The position numbers and the translations under genes were made by a program. Positions 51,804 to 61,069 of a stretch of DNA of 64,000 bases are shown in pieces. The stretch covers positions 3,286,001 through 3,350,000 of the forward strand of contig NZ_CP023671.1 of NCBI RefSeq assembly GCF_003606265.1. The letters run 5' to 3'. Within the stretch, counting starts at the first letter, position 1. The number at the start of each line of letters is the position of its first letter. This stretch comes from Clostridium septicum. Lineage in GTDB: Bacteria > Bacillota > Clostridia > Clostridiales > Clostridiaceae. The notes beneath the pieces were generated by a model that searched no databases, was not told the DNA's origin, and saw nothing but the letters and a program-made list of their open reading frames with translations.

Positions 51804-51971
51804 ATGAGTAAAAAGAATTTAACCATTGATATAGTAGTATTAATAATTATATTGTGGATATTAAGAGATATAAATTTTTCAGCATTAAATATATTTGAAA
51901 TAATAAAGTTGATACTAATTTGTATAGTAACAATATTAGGTATAATTAAATTATTTAAAATAAGAAGATAA
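51804..51971 (+). CDS. 55-residue two-helix membrane peptide, unknown
   Basis: MSKKNLTIDIVVLIIILWIL, a short turn, then IFEIIKLILICIVTILGIIKLFKIRR: two predicted transmembrane helices with positive ends. No clear Shine-Dalgarno is present. It lies in phage-relic DNA. Confidence 0.45.
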   Translation: MSKKNLTIDIVVLIIILWILRDINFSALNIFEIIKLILICIVTILGIIKLFKIRR

Positions 51972-51989
51972 CTATGAATAAAAAAACGA

Positions 51990-52068
51990 GTTAATCACAA
52001 ACTAGAGCTAATAAGAATTGGGCAGAAAAAAATAGGGAGTATTCATCAGAGAGAAGAAAACAAATATA
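51990..52068 (+). pseudogene. Deleted copy of the 51026 gene
   Basis: The segment reads SQTRANKNWAEKNREYSSERRKQ, matching the start and end of the 57-residue protein at 51026-51199 with the middle missing and no start codon. Confidence 0.6.
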
Positions 52069-52265
52069 ATAAAAGTATAAAAATATCAATATAATGTATA
52101 AAGAAAATTATCTATCAGAAAAAAGAATAAAATGTATATTATCATTAGTAAAAGATATTCATTGTTGAGGTATATAGATAAGGAAAATAGAATATTATAA
52201 ACTATTATTTTTAATCATGGGAATAGTAAATACTATTTTAGGGCTTATTAAAGAAAAGTCAATAT

Positions 52266-53711
52266 GAGTCTGTCAATATTTTTGTGTAAACTTTAGAAAA
52301 TTTAGTTTTATTTTAAAGGTTGGAAAGGTTAATACAACATCCAACCTTTATTTTTCTTTAATTGATAAATTTTACATAATAATCTGCACTTTAATAAGAG
52401 TTAGACTAAATATTTTTTAGAACAACTGGTCGTCTAAACGACCTTCGAAGAAGATTGATAGTTGAGCTAAAATTTGAGCCCATCCTCGTATTGATTGGGT
52501 CCATTTCTTTGTTATATCAACGGTAGCAAGGTATAAAATCTTCATTAATGATTCATCATTCGGAAATATAGATTTAGTTTTAGTAACTTTTCTCAGTTGA
52601 CGATTATAACTTTCCATTGCATTAGTTGTATATATTATTTTTCTAATCTCTGGTGGATATTTAAAGAATGTTGATAACTCATTCCAGTTATTTCTCCAAG
52701 ACCTTACTGCTATTAAGTATTTTTCTCCCCATTTTTCTTCTAATCTATCTAATTCCGCTAATGCGACCTCCTCAGTAGAAGCGGTGTAAACTAGTTTTAA
52801 ATCTGCATTGAAAGCTTTTAAATCCTTATAAGATAAGTATTTACTTGAATTTCTTATTTGATGAATAATACATCTTTGAATTTCAGTGTTCGGATAAACA
52901 GCTCTAATGGCTTCGTTAAACCCTACTAACCCATCAACTGAAGCAATTAGTATATCTTTTACGCCTCTATTTTTTAACTCATTCAGAACAAGCAACCAAT
53001 ATTTTGATGACTCTGATGCTCCTATCCATATACCAAGAACATCTTTTTTTCCTTCAATATTTACTCCAATCGCAGCGTAGGCTGCTTTCGAAACAACGGT
53101 GTTATCTTTTCTCACTTTAAAGTGAATAGCATCCATAAATACTATAGGATATACTGTTTCCAACGGACGGCTTTGCCATTCTCTAATCATTGGAATTACT
53201 TTATCTGTTATATTAGAAACTAATGTTGGTGATATGTCCATTCCGTATATTTCATTTACTTGTGATGCTATATCTCTTGTAGTCATTCCCTTAGCATACA
53301 TCCCAATTATTGAGCTTTCTAAATGTGAAACATCAGTTTGATGTTTTTTTACTATTTCAGGCTCAAAAGAACCTTCTCTATCTCTTGGAACATCTAAGTC
53401 GAAGTAGCCAAGATTGGATTTCATAGTTTTTCGGCTCTTGCCATTACGGCTATTAGTTGTGTTTTTATTTTGGTAATCATGTTTCTCATATCCAAGATGA
53501 TTATCTAATTCGGCTTCTAGCATTTGCTGAAGCATTCCTCCAAATAAGTCTTTTAAAACATTTTGAATATCTTCAGCTGTTTTAATATTTGGATCCTTTG
53601 CTAATATTTTTATTAATTCTTCCTTTGAAAATGACATAGTCTGTGTTCCCTCCATAATTGATAATTTATTATATCATTTTCTGAAGTTTACACAGACTAT
53701 TTTACACTCTC
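52266..53711 (-). mobile_element. IS256-family insertion sequence, intact copy
   Basis: 1446 bp with ~37-bp imperfect terminal inverted repeats and an exact 8-bp target duplication, GTCAATAT (52258-52265 and 53712-53719), the usual size for IS256. It is nearly identical to the dead copy at 3768-5212, showing recent activity. It entered the relic phage region. Confidence 0.97.
52417..53655 (-). CDS. IS256-family transposase
   Basis: A full-length 412-residue Mutator-type transposase. N-terminal region LKDLFGGMLQQMLEAELDNHLGYE and RNGKSRKTMKS, then a DDE catalytic domain including IVFMDAIHFKVR, ILIASVDGLVGFNEAI, QRCIIHQIRNSSKY and TTNAMESYNRQLRKVTK. It should move both itself and possibly the defective copy. 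GGAGGGAACACAG lies at the start. Confidence 0.97.
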   Translation of the reverse strand: MEGTQTMSFSKEELIKILAKDPNIKTAEDIQNVLKDLFGGMLQQMLEAELDNHLGYEKHDYQNKNTTNSRNGKSRKTMKSNLGYFDLDVPRDREGSFEPEIVKKHQTDVSHLESSIIGMYAKGMTTRDIASQVNEIYGMDISPTLVSNITDKVIPMIREWQSRPLETVYPIVFMDAIHFKVRKDNTVVSKAAYAAIGVNIEGKKDVLGIWIGASESSKYWLLVLNELKNRGVKDILIASVDGLVGFNEAIRAVYPNTEIQRCIIHQIRNSSKYLSYKDLKAFNADLKLVYTASTEEVALAELDRLEEKWGEKYLIAVRSWRNNWNELSTFFKYPPEIRKIIYTTNAMESYNRQLRKVTKTKSIFPNDESLMKILYLATVDITKKWTQSIRGWAQILAQLSIFFEGRLDDQLF

Positions 53712-53736
53712 GTCAATATAAATATATTTCATAAAC

Positions 53737-53775
53737 TAAAAAGAACTGAATTAAAATTATCAGTTCTTTTTTGCA
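53737..53775 (-). terminator. Terminator of secreted-protein gene
   Basis: AAAAGAACTGA and TCAGTTCTTTT arms around a 10-base loop, downstream of the leftward gene at 53804. Confidence 0.8.
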
Positions 53776-53803
53776 TATAAATATAAAATAAAAATAGTTA
53801 TCT

Positions 53804-54130
53804 TTAAGATATATACACTTCACCATCACCAATTATTACAATTTTATAATCTGGTAATAATTCTATTAATTTATATTTTTCAGAACTAGGAATGAGTTTA
53901 ATTGATTGGATTAAAAGCAGATTATTATTATAGACTTGAATTAAAACACTATTTTCTGAAGATGAATTTTGCACAGTATATTTATCTTCTTGAGGAGGGT
54001 TAAAATCAGAGACTTTATAAATTCCTTCCTTAAATAAATTAATAGCATAGACAGGTTTAAAGAAACAAGTTGACGATAGGGTGAAAATAATTAAGATAGT
54101 CCAAATAAATTTTTTCATTAATATAACCAC
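53804..54130 (-). CDS. Small secreted protein, paralogue of prophage gene 16807-17121
   Basis: The encoded protein (104 residues from ATG 54118, the start that follows AAAGGTGGTTATATTA) has a signal peptide (MKKFIWTILIIFTLSSTCFF ... VYA) and shares the KEGIY, YTVQNSSSENSV and KLIELLPDYKIV segments with the prophage protein. The region upstream is also similar. Role unknown; an exported, probably beta-rich protein. Confidence 0.75.
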   Translation of the reverse strand: MVILMKKFIWTILIIFTLSSTCFFKPVYAINLFKEGIYKVSDFNPPQEDKYTVQNSSSENSVLIQVYNNNLLLIQSIKLIPSSEKYKLIELLPDYKIVIIGDGEVYIS

Positions 54131-54318
54131 CTTTCAAATTTATTTTGCGTATATAAAGAATTTTATATACACAAAAATAAATTAAACCAATAGTAAAATA
54201 ACATAAGAGAATTAATGGTAATGTTTTACTAAAAAGGCAAAAGTATAATTATAGTATGATATAATTAAGATAAGTTAAAACTTTTACATATAGAATATTA
54301 AAAGGAGTGGGATTAGTT

Positions 54319-54657
54319 ATGGGAGCAGATGATTTTAGGGTTAATCTATCATTAAAGGAGACAATTAGAAGGTTAGATAGTGGTATTGTAGATGGCAGTT
54401 TTACTGGTGAAAGAATTGATTATTATGTAGTTATGGGTAATGATGAGAATGGAGTAATAGTTTTAGTCTATGAAAAGCATTTCCAAAGGGCAGGAAATAG
54501 ATTAACTCTAACTGTAACAGTTGATAACATGAATGGATTTACAAAAATACATTCTATTGCAGCAGGTGGAGGACAAGGTTTATTTAGATTTGATTGGGGA
54601 GCTGGTGAGAAATTTACTTGTGCACCAAGAAGAGTTCTTGAAGATAACATTATTTAG
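54319..54657 (+). CDS. DUF6054-family protein
   Basis: 112 residues; MGADDFRVNLSLKETIRRLD and TVTVDNMNGFTKIHSIAAGGGQGLFRFDWGAGE are typical of DUF6054, a family of unknown function in clostridia. AAAGGAG at 54300-54306 is spaced for ATG 54319; the in-frame GTG at 54307 abuts it. A hairpin terminator lies at 54700-54731. Confidence 0.8.
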   Translation: MGADDFRVNLSLKETIRRLDSGIVDGSFTGERIDYYVVMGNDENGVIVLVYEKHFQRAGNRLTLTVTVDNMNGFTKIHSIAAGGGQGLFRFDWGAGEKFTCAPRRVLEDNII

Positions 54658-54699
54658 GTTTATAATATAACTAGAAAATTTAATTTATTATGGCTAAAT

Positions 54700-54733
54700 A
54701 AAAGAGTAAGTATAAAAACTTACTCTTTTATTA
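54700..54733. terminator. Terminator after DUF6054 gene
   Basis: AAAAGAGTAAGT and ACTTACTCTTTT form a 12-bp stem with a 6-base loop. Confidence 0.85.
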
Positions 54734-54789
54734 AAAGAAAGTATTAAAAATAATAATAAATATTTATATATGTGATTTAAAAGTTAAAA

Positions 54790-55341
54790 CTATAAAGTTT
54801 TTATAATTTTAGCAGGATTTCCTCCTACAACTACATTATCTGGTATGTTTTTGACAACCACAGATCCAGCTGCGACAACTACATTATTTCCAATAGTTAC
54901 ACCTGGTGTTATAACTGAATTTCCACCAATCCAAACATTATCTCCAATAGTTATAGGTTTACCATATTCTAATCCTGATATTCTTATTTCTGAATCTAAG
55001 GGATGAGTTGCTGTATATATACAGACTCTAGGAGCCATCATGCAGTTATCACCTATAGTTACTTTGCAAACATCCAATATAATACAATCATAATTAGCAA
55101 AAAAGTTTTCTCCTACATAAATATTATACCCATAATCACAATGAAAAGTTGGCTTTATACAAAAATTATTACCTGTTTTTCCGAATAAAGATTTTAATAA
55201 ATTACTTCTATCTTCAGATAATGAATTGTTAAATTCACTTAAAATTTTCTGAGCTTTAATATGCTCTTTTTTCAGTTCGGTGTCTTCAGCGCAATATAAT
55301 TCTCCTGATAACATTTTTTCTTTTTCTGTTTTTCCTTTCAT
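54790..55341 (-). CDS. Sugar (maltose/galactoside) O-acetyltransferase
   Basis: The 183-residue protein is a left-handed beta-helix acetyltransferase: N-terminal [14 protein letters not shown], hexapeptide repeats ([31 protein letters not shown]) and catalytic His in YTATHPLD. It moves acetyl from acetyl-CoA to a sugar hydroxyl, usually for detoxification. Normal length. GGAGGATAATTAG sets the ATG. Appears monocistronic. Confidence 0.93.
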   Translation of the reverse strand: MKGKTEKEKMLSGELYCAEDTELKKEHIKAQKILSEFNNSLSEDRSNLLKSLFGKTGNNFCIKPTFHCDYGYNIYVGENFFANYDCIILDVCKVTIGDNCMMAPRVCIYTATHPLDSEIRISGLEYGKPITIGDNVWIGGNSVITPGVTIGNNVVVAAGSVVVKNIPDNVVVGGNPAKIIKTL

Positions 55342-55610
55342 CTAATTATCCTCCATTATAAAATTTAATTGATTAAATAACTAAAAATTATATTTATATA
55401 GTTATATTGTAACATTATTTATAAATTATAAGTATTAATAAGCAAAATGTTTAATATATTTAGATAGCTTTATCAACATAAGTTAAATTATAAATTTAAT
55501 ACATTATTTTTTAAAAAAGAAGTATGTTATAGTATTAATTTAAAATAATAAAAGGAAATAAAAAAGGTAAAGTAATAATTGAAATTACCTTACCTTCTTT
55601 TCGTATATAG

Positions 55611-55802
55611 CTATCTTAGTAATTTAACAATAATATTAATAATGTGTAATGAAATTAGAACTAAGATAAACATTATCAAAATTACTAGCAATCCAGAATT
55701 TTGTATAAGTAATCTAGCTATTTCATTAGAAATATAAGTTAAAATGTAAAACAGAAGAGAGCTACATAGTCCTACAGATATATTATTATACAATTTATAC
55801 AT
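55611..55802 (-). CDS. 63-residue membrane protein, unknown
   Basis: Two predicted transmembrane segments (NISVGLCSSLLFYILTYI and LVILIMFILVLISLHIINII). The ATG at 55802 follows GGGAGGTTATATTGTT. A T-rich hairpin (about 55566-55605, AAGGTAAAGTAAT/ATTACCTTACCTT) lies beyond its end. No family recognised. Confidence 0.5.
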   Translation of the reverse strand: MYKLYNNISVGLCSSLLFYILTYISNEIARLLIQNSGLLVILIMFILVLISLHIINIIVKLLR

Positions 55803-56006
55803 AACAATATAACCTCCCTTATATAAAACGCTTACCCCCATTTAATATAAGATTTGTAGTACAGTATAATATATTATTTATTAATGAATATTATAACTTG
55901 AAGATATAATAATATAAAAATAATAAGTATATTTCATATGACTTTAATTATTTATGTAAACTAGAAATTAGATTTAGATAACATTTTTCTATAGATAATT
56001 AAATTT

Positions 56007-56048
56007 AAAAATGAGATCCTCTAAAAATTTAGAAGATCTCATTTTTAA
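56007..56048 (-). terminator. Terminator of secreted-protein gene
   Basis: A 16-bp stem (56007-56022 with 56031-56046), with one G-U pair, downstream of the leftward gene at 56061. Confidence 0.85.
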
Positions 56049-56060
56049 ACTGTAAATTGA

Positions 56061-56420
56061 TTATGTATTTTTAATAAATTTTATAGAGAATTCACCTTCA
56101 CCAATAATAATAACAGTATCATTTTTAGTAAGATTTCCTATAAGAATAGTAGGGTCATTTGGAGTACATTTTTTAAATAGCCTTAGAGTATTATCAGAGT
56201 TAACTACCATTATAACAGCGTTTTTATCTGTACTTACTAATTTAGCAATAGCTTCACAGCTAGTATAAGTAATATTAAAGTTATAAAATCCTTTTTTATA
56301 TACATCAGAAACTGGAACCGTATTTAGATTATTAAACTTATTTACTGCTAATGTTGGTAATGATAAAAAAGAATAAAATAATAAGGATACTAAAGATAGT
56401 ACAAAAAACTTTTTTTTCAT
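56061..56420 (-). CDS. Small secreted protein, distant relative of 53804-54130
   Basis: 119 residues with signal peptide (MKKKFFVLSLVSLLFYSFLSLPTLA) and a mature domain ending DTVIIIGEGEFSIKFI, which echoes the DYKIVIIGDGEVYIS end of the other two secreted proteins. KKGFYNFNITYTSCEAIAK parallels their KEGIY segment. AAGGAGATGATTGTTTA precedes the ATG. Likely the same fold, with unknown role. Confidence 0.65.
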   Translation of the reverse strand: MKKKFFVLSLVSLLFYSFLSLPTLAVNKFNNLNTVPVSDVYKKGFYNFNITYTSCEAIAKLVSTDKNAVIMVVNSDNTLRLFKKCTPNDPTILIGNLTKNDTVIIIGEGEFSIKFIKNT

Positions 56421-56602
56421 TAAACAATCATCTCCTTATATAAATATAGTATTGTACATATTTTAAGAAAATATTAATAAAATTTTTATTTAACTTTAGT
56501 GTATAATGGTTCTTATTAAAATTATTACTAAAAATATGTTGGGTTATGGGAGTAAATTTGTTAAAATATAAATAGGTAATATTAAGGAGGCGATTTTTAC
56601 AA

Positions 56603-57154
56603 ATGCCAAAGGTAATAGAAAACATAGAGGAAAAAATATTTGATGCAGCTATAAAACTTTTTGGAGAAAGAGGCTATGAAAATGTTGATATGAAAGCAAT
56701 AGCCAAAGAAAGTAATATAGCAGTTGGAACTTTATATAATTATTATAGTAATAAAAAAGATTTATATATAAGAGTTTTAGAAACTAGCTGGGAAGGAACT
56801 TTTAATAAGATAAAAAAAATATCAAATAGTATTAAAAATGATTTAAATAAGTTAGGAGAAATTATAGAGTGTTTATATTATGATATTAAAGCAAGAAAAG
56901 GCTTAGGTCACTATTTTATAAAAGGAAATTTTGAATCTAAAGATAAAGAAGAATTAAATGCTGATAAAATAGTAAAAAAAATTGTATTATCATTATATGA
57001 AGAAAATAACACAATAAAAGAAAAAGATGAATTAGAAGTAGAAAAACTAGTATATATATTATTATGTACTATAGTATTATTAGTAAATAAATATAGTACA
57101 GAGGATAAAGAAAATGTAGAGATATTAATGAAAATCGTAAATAATTTTATATAA
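56603..57154 (+). CDS. TetR-family regulator
   Basis: 183 residues; the N-terminal DNA-binding domain is standard (IFDAAIKLFGERGYENVDMKAIAKESNIAVGTLYNYYSNKKDLY, residues 11-54), with a variable helical ligand-binding part. It is followed by a terminator (57174-57200), then the ClC gene on the same strand, which it may control. AAGGAGGCGATTTTTACAA sets the ATG. Confidence 0.93.
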   Translation: MPKVIENIEEKIFDAAIKLFGERGYENVDMKAIAKESNIAVGTLYNYYSNKKDLYIRVLETSWEGTFNKIKKISNSIKNDLNKLGEIIECLYYDIKARKGLGHYFIKGNFESKDKEELNADKIVKKIVLSLYEENNTIKEKDELEVEKLVYILLCTIVLLVNKYSTEDKENVEILMKIVNNFI

Positions 57155-57173
57155 TAGACAACATTGAAAAGAG

Positions 57174-57202
57174 AAAAACCTATTTATTTAGGTTTTTTTG
57201 TC
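57174..57202 (+). terminator. Terminator after tetR gene
   Basis: AAAAACCTA and TAGGTTTTT arms with a T-rich tail. Confidence 0.82.
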
Positions 57203-57303
57203 TTTTTTTAGTCTATTTATTCAAAAATAAAAAAATATATACTTTGCGTCATAAAGAAAATAAGTATAAAATATTAAAGTGAAATTTAATATTAGGGGGA
57301 AAT

Positions 57304-58866
57304 ATGGATACAGAAAATACATCAAGAGTATTAACAGGACGAAAAAATTTAAGATTTAAGCTAATAGGAGAAGGAATATTAATAGGATTAATTGCTGGAT
57401 TAATAATAGTATTAAATAGACTATTAGCTAAATGGGGTACAGAAAATTTTAAAAAGTTTTATGAGTATGCTAGAGGAAACCCATCTAAAATATTCATGGT
57501 ATTTTTAATACTATGTATATTAGGTTATGTTGTAGGACTTATGGTTGAAAGAGAGCCTATGATATCAGGAAGTGGTATCCCACAAGTAGAAGGAATATTA
57601 GTAAAAAAATTAAAAGTAAATTGGTTTAAGGTATTATTTTATAAATTTATAGGTGGAGTTATAGCTTTATCAGCTGGTCTTTCAATAGGAAGGGAAGGTC
57701 CTTCAGTACAAATGGGGGCAGCTATTGGTGAAGGTTTTAGTAAAAAATTAAAAAGACTTAATTTAGAGGAAAAGTATCTTATTACATCTGGGGCATCAGC
57801 AGGTCTTTCAGCAGCATTTAATGCACCATTATCAGGAGTTATGTTTGCATTAGAGGAGGTTCATAAAAATTTTTCACCTCTTGTATTATTATCAGCAATG
57901 GCAGCTGCAATAGCATCGGATTTTATAACAAAGCAGTTTTTAGGATTACGCACAGCATTTGAATTTAGCACAGTTTTAGTATTACCTTTAAAGTATTATT
58001 GGACGTTAGTTATATTAGGAATAATTGTAGGAGTAAGTGGCGTTATTTTTAATAAGGGAATACTTAGAACACAAGACATATATGGAAGTATTAAAAATTT
58101 AAAAAAGAGATATAAAGTAATGATTCCATTTATAATGTCTGGAGTAATAGGAATAACTGCACCAATATTATTAGGTGGAGGACATGATCTAATAATGTCT
58201 TTAGCTACAAGTGGATTTACATTAAAAGTACTTATTTTATTTTTATTAATAAAGTTTATATTCACATTTTGTAGTTTCGGTTCAGGAGTTCCAGGGGGAA
58301 TATTTTTTCCACTATTAGTGCTTGGAGCTTTAATTGGAAACATATTTGGAGTGGTCGTTTGTAACTTTACAAATATACCAACATTATTTATAGTAAATTT
58401 TATAATATTAGCAATGGCAGGTCATTTTGCATCAATTGTAAAAGCACCAATAACAGGAATAGTTTTAATAACAGAAATGACAGGGACTTTTGAACATTTA
58501 CTTCCTTTAACAATTGTAGTAATGGTATCATATATTACTTCAGATTTATTAAAATCAGAAGGTATTTATGAAAGTTTACTAGAAAGACTTTTAAGGGTTA
58601 ACAAAGAAGAAAATAAAGAAGAAAATACAAATTGCAAAAAAACACTTTTAGAAATAGGAGTTCATATGGGAAGTTCAGTTTCGGGAGCGAAAGTTAAAAA
58701 TACAAAGTGGCCTAAAAAAGCTTTATTAGTTGCTATTAAAAGAGGAAATAAAGAAATAATACCAAAAGGTGATACCGAAATATTAGCAGGAGATTATTTA
58801 GTTGTTCTTGTTAATGAAGGGGAAGCTAGTGTTATATTGGAGGAAATAAATCAATTAACTATTTAA
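57304..58866 (+). CDS. ClC chloride channel/transporter with TrkA-C domain
   Basis: 520 residues. The ClC core has all selectivity-filter motifs: GSGIP (89-93), GREGP with gating Glu131 (129-133) and GSGVPGGIFFP (~335). Ten or more hydrophobic helices lie in between. The C-terminal ~70 residues form a TrkA-C (RCK-C) domain (SSVSGAKVKNTKWPKKALLVAIKRG ... LAGDYLVVLVNEGEA), a ligand-sensing module. It moves chloride, probably against protons, across the membrane. GGGGGAAAT precedes the ATG. Confidence 0.95.
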   Translation: MDTENTSRVLTGRKNLRFKLIGEGILIGLIAGLIIVLNRLLAKWGTENFKKFYEYARGNPSKIFMVFLILCILGYVVGLMVEREPMISGSGIPQVEGILVKKLKVNWFKVLFYKFIGGVIALSAGLSIGREGPSVQMGAAIGEGFSKKLKRLNLEEKYLITSGASAGLSAAFNAPLSGVMFALEEVHKNFSPLVLLSAMAAAIASDFITKQFLGLRTAFEFSTVLVLPLKYYWTLVILGIIVGVSGVIFNKGILRTQDIYGSIKNLKKRYKVMIPFIMSGVIGITAPILLGGGHDLIMSLATSGFTLKVLILFLLIKFIFTFCSFGSGVPGGIFFPLLVLGALIGNIFGVVVCNFTNIPTLFIVNFIILAMAGHFASIVKAPITGIVLITEMTGTFEHLLPLTIVVMVSYITSDLLKSEGIYESLLERLLRVNKEENKEENTNCKKTLLEIGVHMGSSVSGAKVKNTKWPKKALLVAIKRGNKEIIPKGDTEILAGDYLVVLVNEGEASVILEEINQLTI

Positions 58867-58930
58867 ATATTTTATGATAAAATATTTAGTAAAATAGAGA
58901 GTTAATTAGGAGGTAATTGGGAGTGGAAGT

Positions 58931-59515
58931 ATGTTTAAATTTGATTTAATGAATATATTTGAAGGATTAATTAGAAACTATATAAAATTTAATTTAAATA
59001 AAGATAGTGATAAGTTTTCCATACTAAAAAAAGAGATAGATTATTTAGTTTCAGTAGGTGAAGTTTTAGGTTATTCTTCTATAGTTACAGGAATTGATAA
59101 AGATAATGAATTTATAAATAATAAAATAGAGATAATTTGGCATGATTATGATGATAAAAAAGCAATGCCTAAAGATGAAGTTTTTTATTATTCTATAGAG
59201 GAAGATTTAGTAAATGATATAAAATCATTAGATAATTTGTTTAATAATATGAATAAAGAAACTAATAATACATCATTTATGCAAGTTATTGAAGTAGTAT
59301 CAAAAGAAAGAATATTATATTTAAATAGGTATATGCAAATGGCTAAAGGGCTTTCAGGTAAGGATTCTTTAATTGTATATAGAATAAAAAATATTCTAGA
59401 AGGAAAAACTTATTTATATGCTTATCTTTTTAATGGTAATAAGATAGTTAAAGAAAGGGTCGCAGTTTCTTATACAGATGTTTTTGGATTTTTAAAAGCA
59501 AAATTTATAGATTAA
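58931..59515 (+). CDS. Unknown cytoplasmic protein
   Basis: 194 residues (MFKFDLMNIFEGLIRNYIKF ... KIEIIWHDYDDKKAMPKDEVFYYSIEEDL ... GKTYLYAYLFNGNKIVKERVAVSYTDVFGF). No signal peptide or membrane segment. TTAGGAGGTAATTGGGAGTGGAAGT precedes the ATG, with a choice of GTG 58923-like upstream codons less likely. A terminator follows. Confidence 0.6.
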   Translation: MFKFDLMNIFEGLIRNYIKFNLNKDSDKFSILKKEIDYLVSVGEVLGYSSIVTGIDKDNEFINNKIEIIWHDYDDKKAMPKDEVFYYSIEEDLVNDIKSLDNLFNNMNKETNNTSFMQVIEVVSKERILYLNRYMQMAKGLSGKDSLIVYRIKNILEGKTYLYAYLFNGNKIVKERVAVSYTDVFGFLKAKFID

Positions 59516-59526
59516 AGTTAAGTAAG

Positions 59527-59555
59527 AACTCAGGTTTCAGACTGAGTTTTTTGTT
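59527..59555 (+). terminator. Terminator
   Basis: AACTCAG (59527-59533) pairs with CTGAGTT (59542-59548), then TTTT. Confidence 0.85.
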
Positions 59556-59626
59556 TAAAATCACCTTAAAAAACAAATAATAGTTTTAAGAAATAGAGTT
59601 ATTATTTTTTAAGGAGGTTATATAAA

Positions 59627-59812
59627 TTGGAGATAGAAAAAGAGAAAATAATAGAAATTTGGAATAGCGATCATAATAAAGTTACTAAGTATACGCAAAT
59701 AATAAAAAATAATAGCATTAATGAATTTAAGAAAATAGAGGCTAAAAGTTTAAGTTCTTTAATGAATAAAGTAAGAGATCAAGTTATAGAATGGAATTTC
59801 AATAATAAATAA
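59627..59812 (+). CDS. 61-residue protein, unknown
   Basis: Starts at TTG 59627 because AAGGAGGTTATATAAA is well placed. Charged helical protein (MEIEKEKIIEIWNSDHNKVT ... LMNKVRDQVIEWN). The next gene starts 19 bases later, so they may be co-transcribed. Confidence 0.55.
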   Translation: MEIEKEKIIEIWNSDHNKVTKYTQIIKNNSINEFKKIEAKSLSSLMNKVRDQVIEWNFNNK

Positions 59813-59831
59813 TACAAAGTGTGGGGGAAAG

Positions 59832-60380
59832 ATGAAAGATATAACAGAATGTATGTTACCAATATCGGAAGAAAGTTTTAAAGGATATATAGATATAAGG
59901 TTTAAAAATATACTTCAAGGATTTGAAGAATACAAGAATTCAATTCTTATAAATAAATTTGAAGATAATTATAATAACATAGAAAATAGATTTATAGGTT
60001 TTATGGAAGCTGCTTTTGAGATTAATAAGAGTGAAAATGCTGATATTCCATTAATTATAGACTTTTATTTAAGTAATTTAGATGAAAAAGCTTATTTTAA
60101 CTTATATAATAGCCTAGATGAGGATGATATAGAAACATTAGAGAGAATTAAACTGAATTTTAAAACTAAAACAAATTATTTTATTATTTTGGATAAATCA
60201 TTAATACCTTTTTTTACTAGATTATCAACTAGGGAATTATTTTTTATAACTTTTTACTATAGATCTTTTCCAACAACTATATGGGGAAATTATGGATTTA
60301 AATTTCCTGTATTTTATGAAGATGATAATATATTTAGAAAATATAAAAAATTAGCTGAAAATAATAAATTAAAATTGTAA
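59832..60380 (+). CDS. 182-residue cytoplasmic protein, unknown
   Basis: No motif recognised. Segments include MKDITECMLPISEESFKGYI, IENRFIGFMEAAFEINKSE, a DLDEKAYFNLYNSLDEDDIETLERIK-like acidic helix region and a C-terminal LSTRELFFITFYYRSFPTTIWGNYG. GTGGGGGAAAG precedes the ATG. It shares a bidirectional terminator with the next, convergent gene. Confidence 0.6.
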   Translation: MKDITECMLPISEESFKGYIDIRFKNILQGFEEYKNSILINKFEDNYNNIENRFIGFMEAAFEINKSENADIPLIIDFYLSNLDEKAYFNLYNSLDEDDIETLERIKLNFKTKTNYFIILDKSLIPFFTRLSTRELFFITFYYRSFPTTIWGNYGFKFPVFYEDDNIFRKYKKLAENNKLKL

Positions 60381-60389
60381 AATAATTAG

Positions 60390-60421
60390 TTTAGACTAGT
60401 ATATCTGTACTAGTCTAAATT
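60390..60421. terminator. Bidirectional terminator
   Basis: A perfect 12-bp stem (60390-60401 with 60408-60419) between convergent genes. Confidence 0.88.
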
Positions 60422-60422
60422 T

Positions 60423-60881
60423 TTAACTACAATAATTAGATTTTAATATAGTAGAAAGTCTAAACTCGCCAGTATCTATTATACGCAAATACCAAGATAC
60501 TTTAGAATATGTTGATATTTGATAATTAGTAGAAATATTATTAGAGTAATCTTTAAAAATAGGATATAAAACTTCAAAATAAGTATCTTTTTTACAAAGT
60601 ATTAAAACCATATATTCATTATCACTACATAGATAATTTAGAGAGCTTAATTCTAGTATTAATGAATTTTTATTCAAATTAGTATTGCAAATGTAGATTT
60701 CTTTAGTTTTAATATTTTTAAGAATTACGGAGACTTCATCAAATTTATTAAAATCAATATTTTTTAATTTTATATTAAAATTAGTATTAATTAAATGAAA
60801 GTCTGTAACTTCAACCTTCACAAATTGAGAGTTTGAAATTTGATTTTTTATAAATAAATTTTCTTCAAGATAATTCTTCAT
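60423..60881 (-). CDS. 152-residue protein, unknown, probably beta-rich
   Basis: MKNYLEENLFIKNQISNSQF ... FDEVSVILKNIKTKEIYICNTNLN ... YMVLILCKKDTYFEVLYPIF. No signal peptide. AAGGAGGACTATA precedes the ATG. The alternation of hydrophobic and polar residues suggests a beta sandwich. Not recognised. Confidence 0.55.
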   Translation of the reverse strand: MKNYLEENLFIKNQISNSQFVKVEVTDFHLINTNFNIKLKNIDFNKFDEVSVILKNIKTKEIYICNTNLNKNSLILELSSLNYLCSDNEYMVLILCKKDTYFEVLYPIFKDYSNNISTNYQISTYSKVSWYLRIIDTGEFRLSTILKSNYCS

Positions 60882-61069
60882 TATAGTCCTCCTTTTAAGT
60901 TTTTAATAATATAATATTATTTTTATGATTTTACGTTACATTAATAAGATAAGTATATGATATTTGTTTTAAAAAGATAACTATTATTTAAATTAAAATC
61001 AATAATTTAACAGATATATTATTAAAAAAACTACAAAAAATAAATAAAAGCATGAAAGGAGGACTTTTA

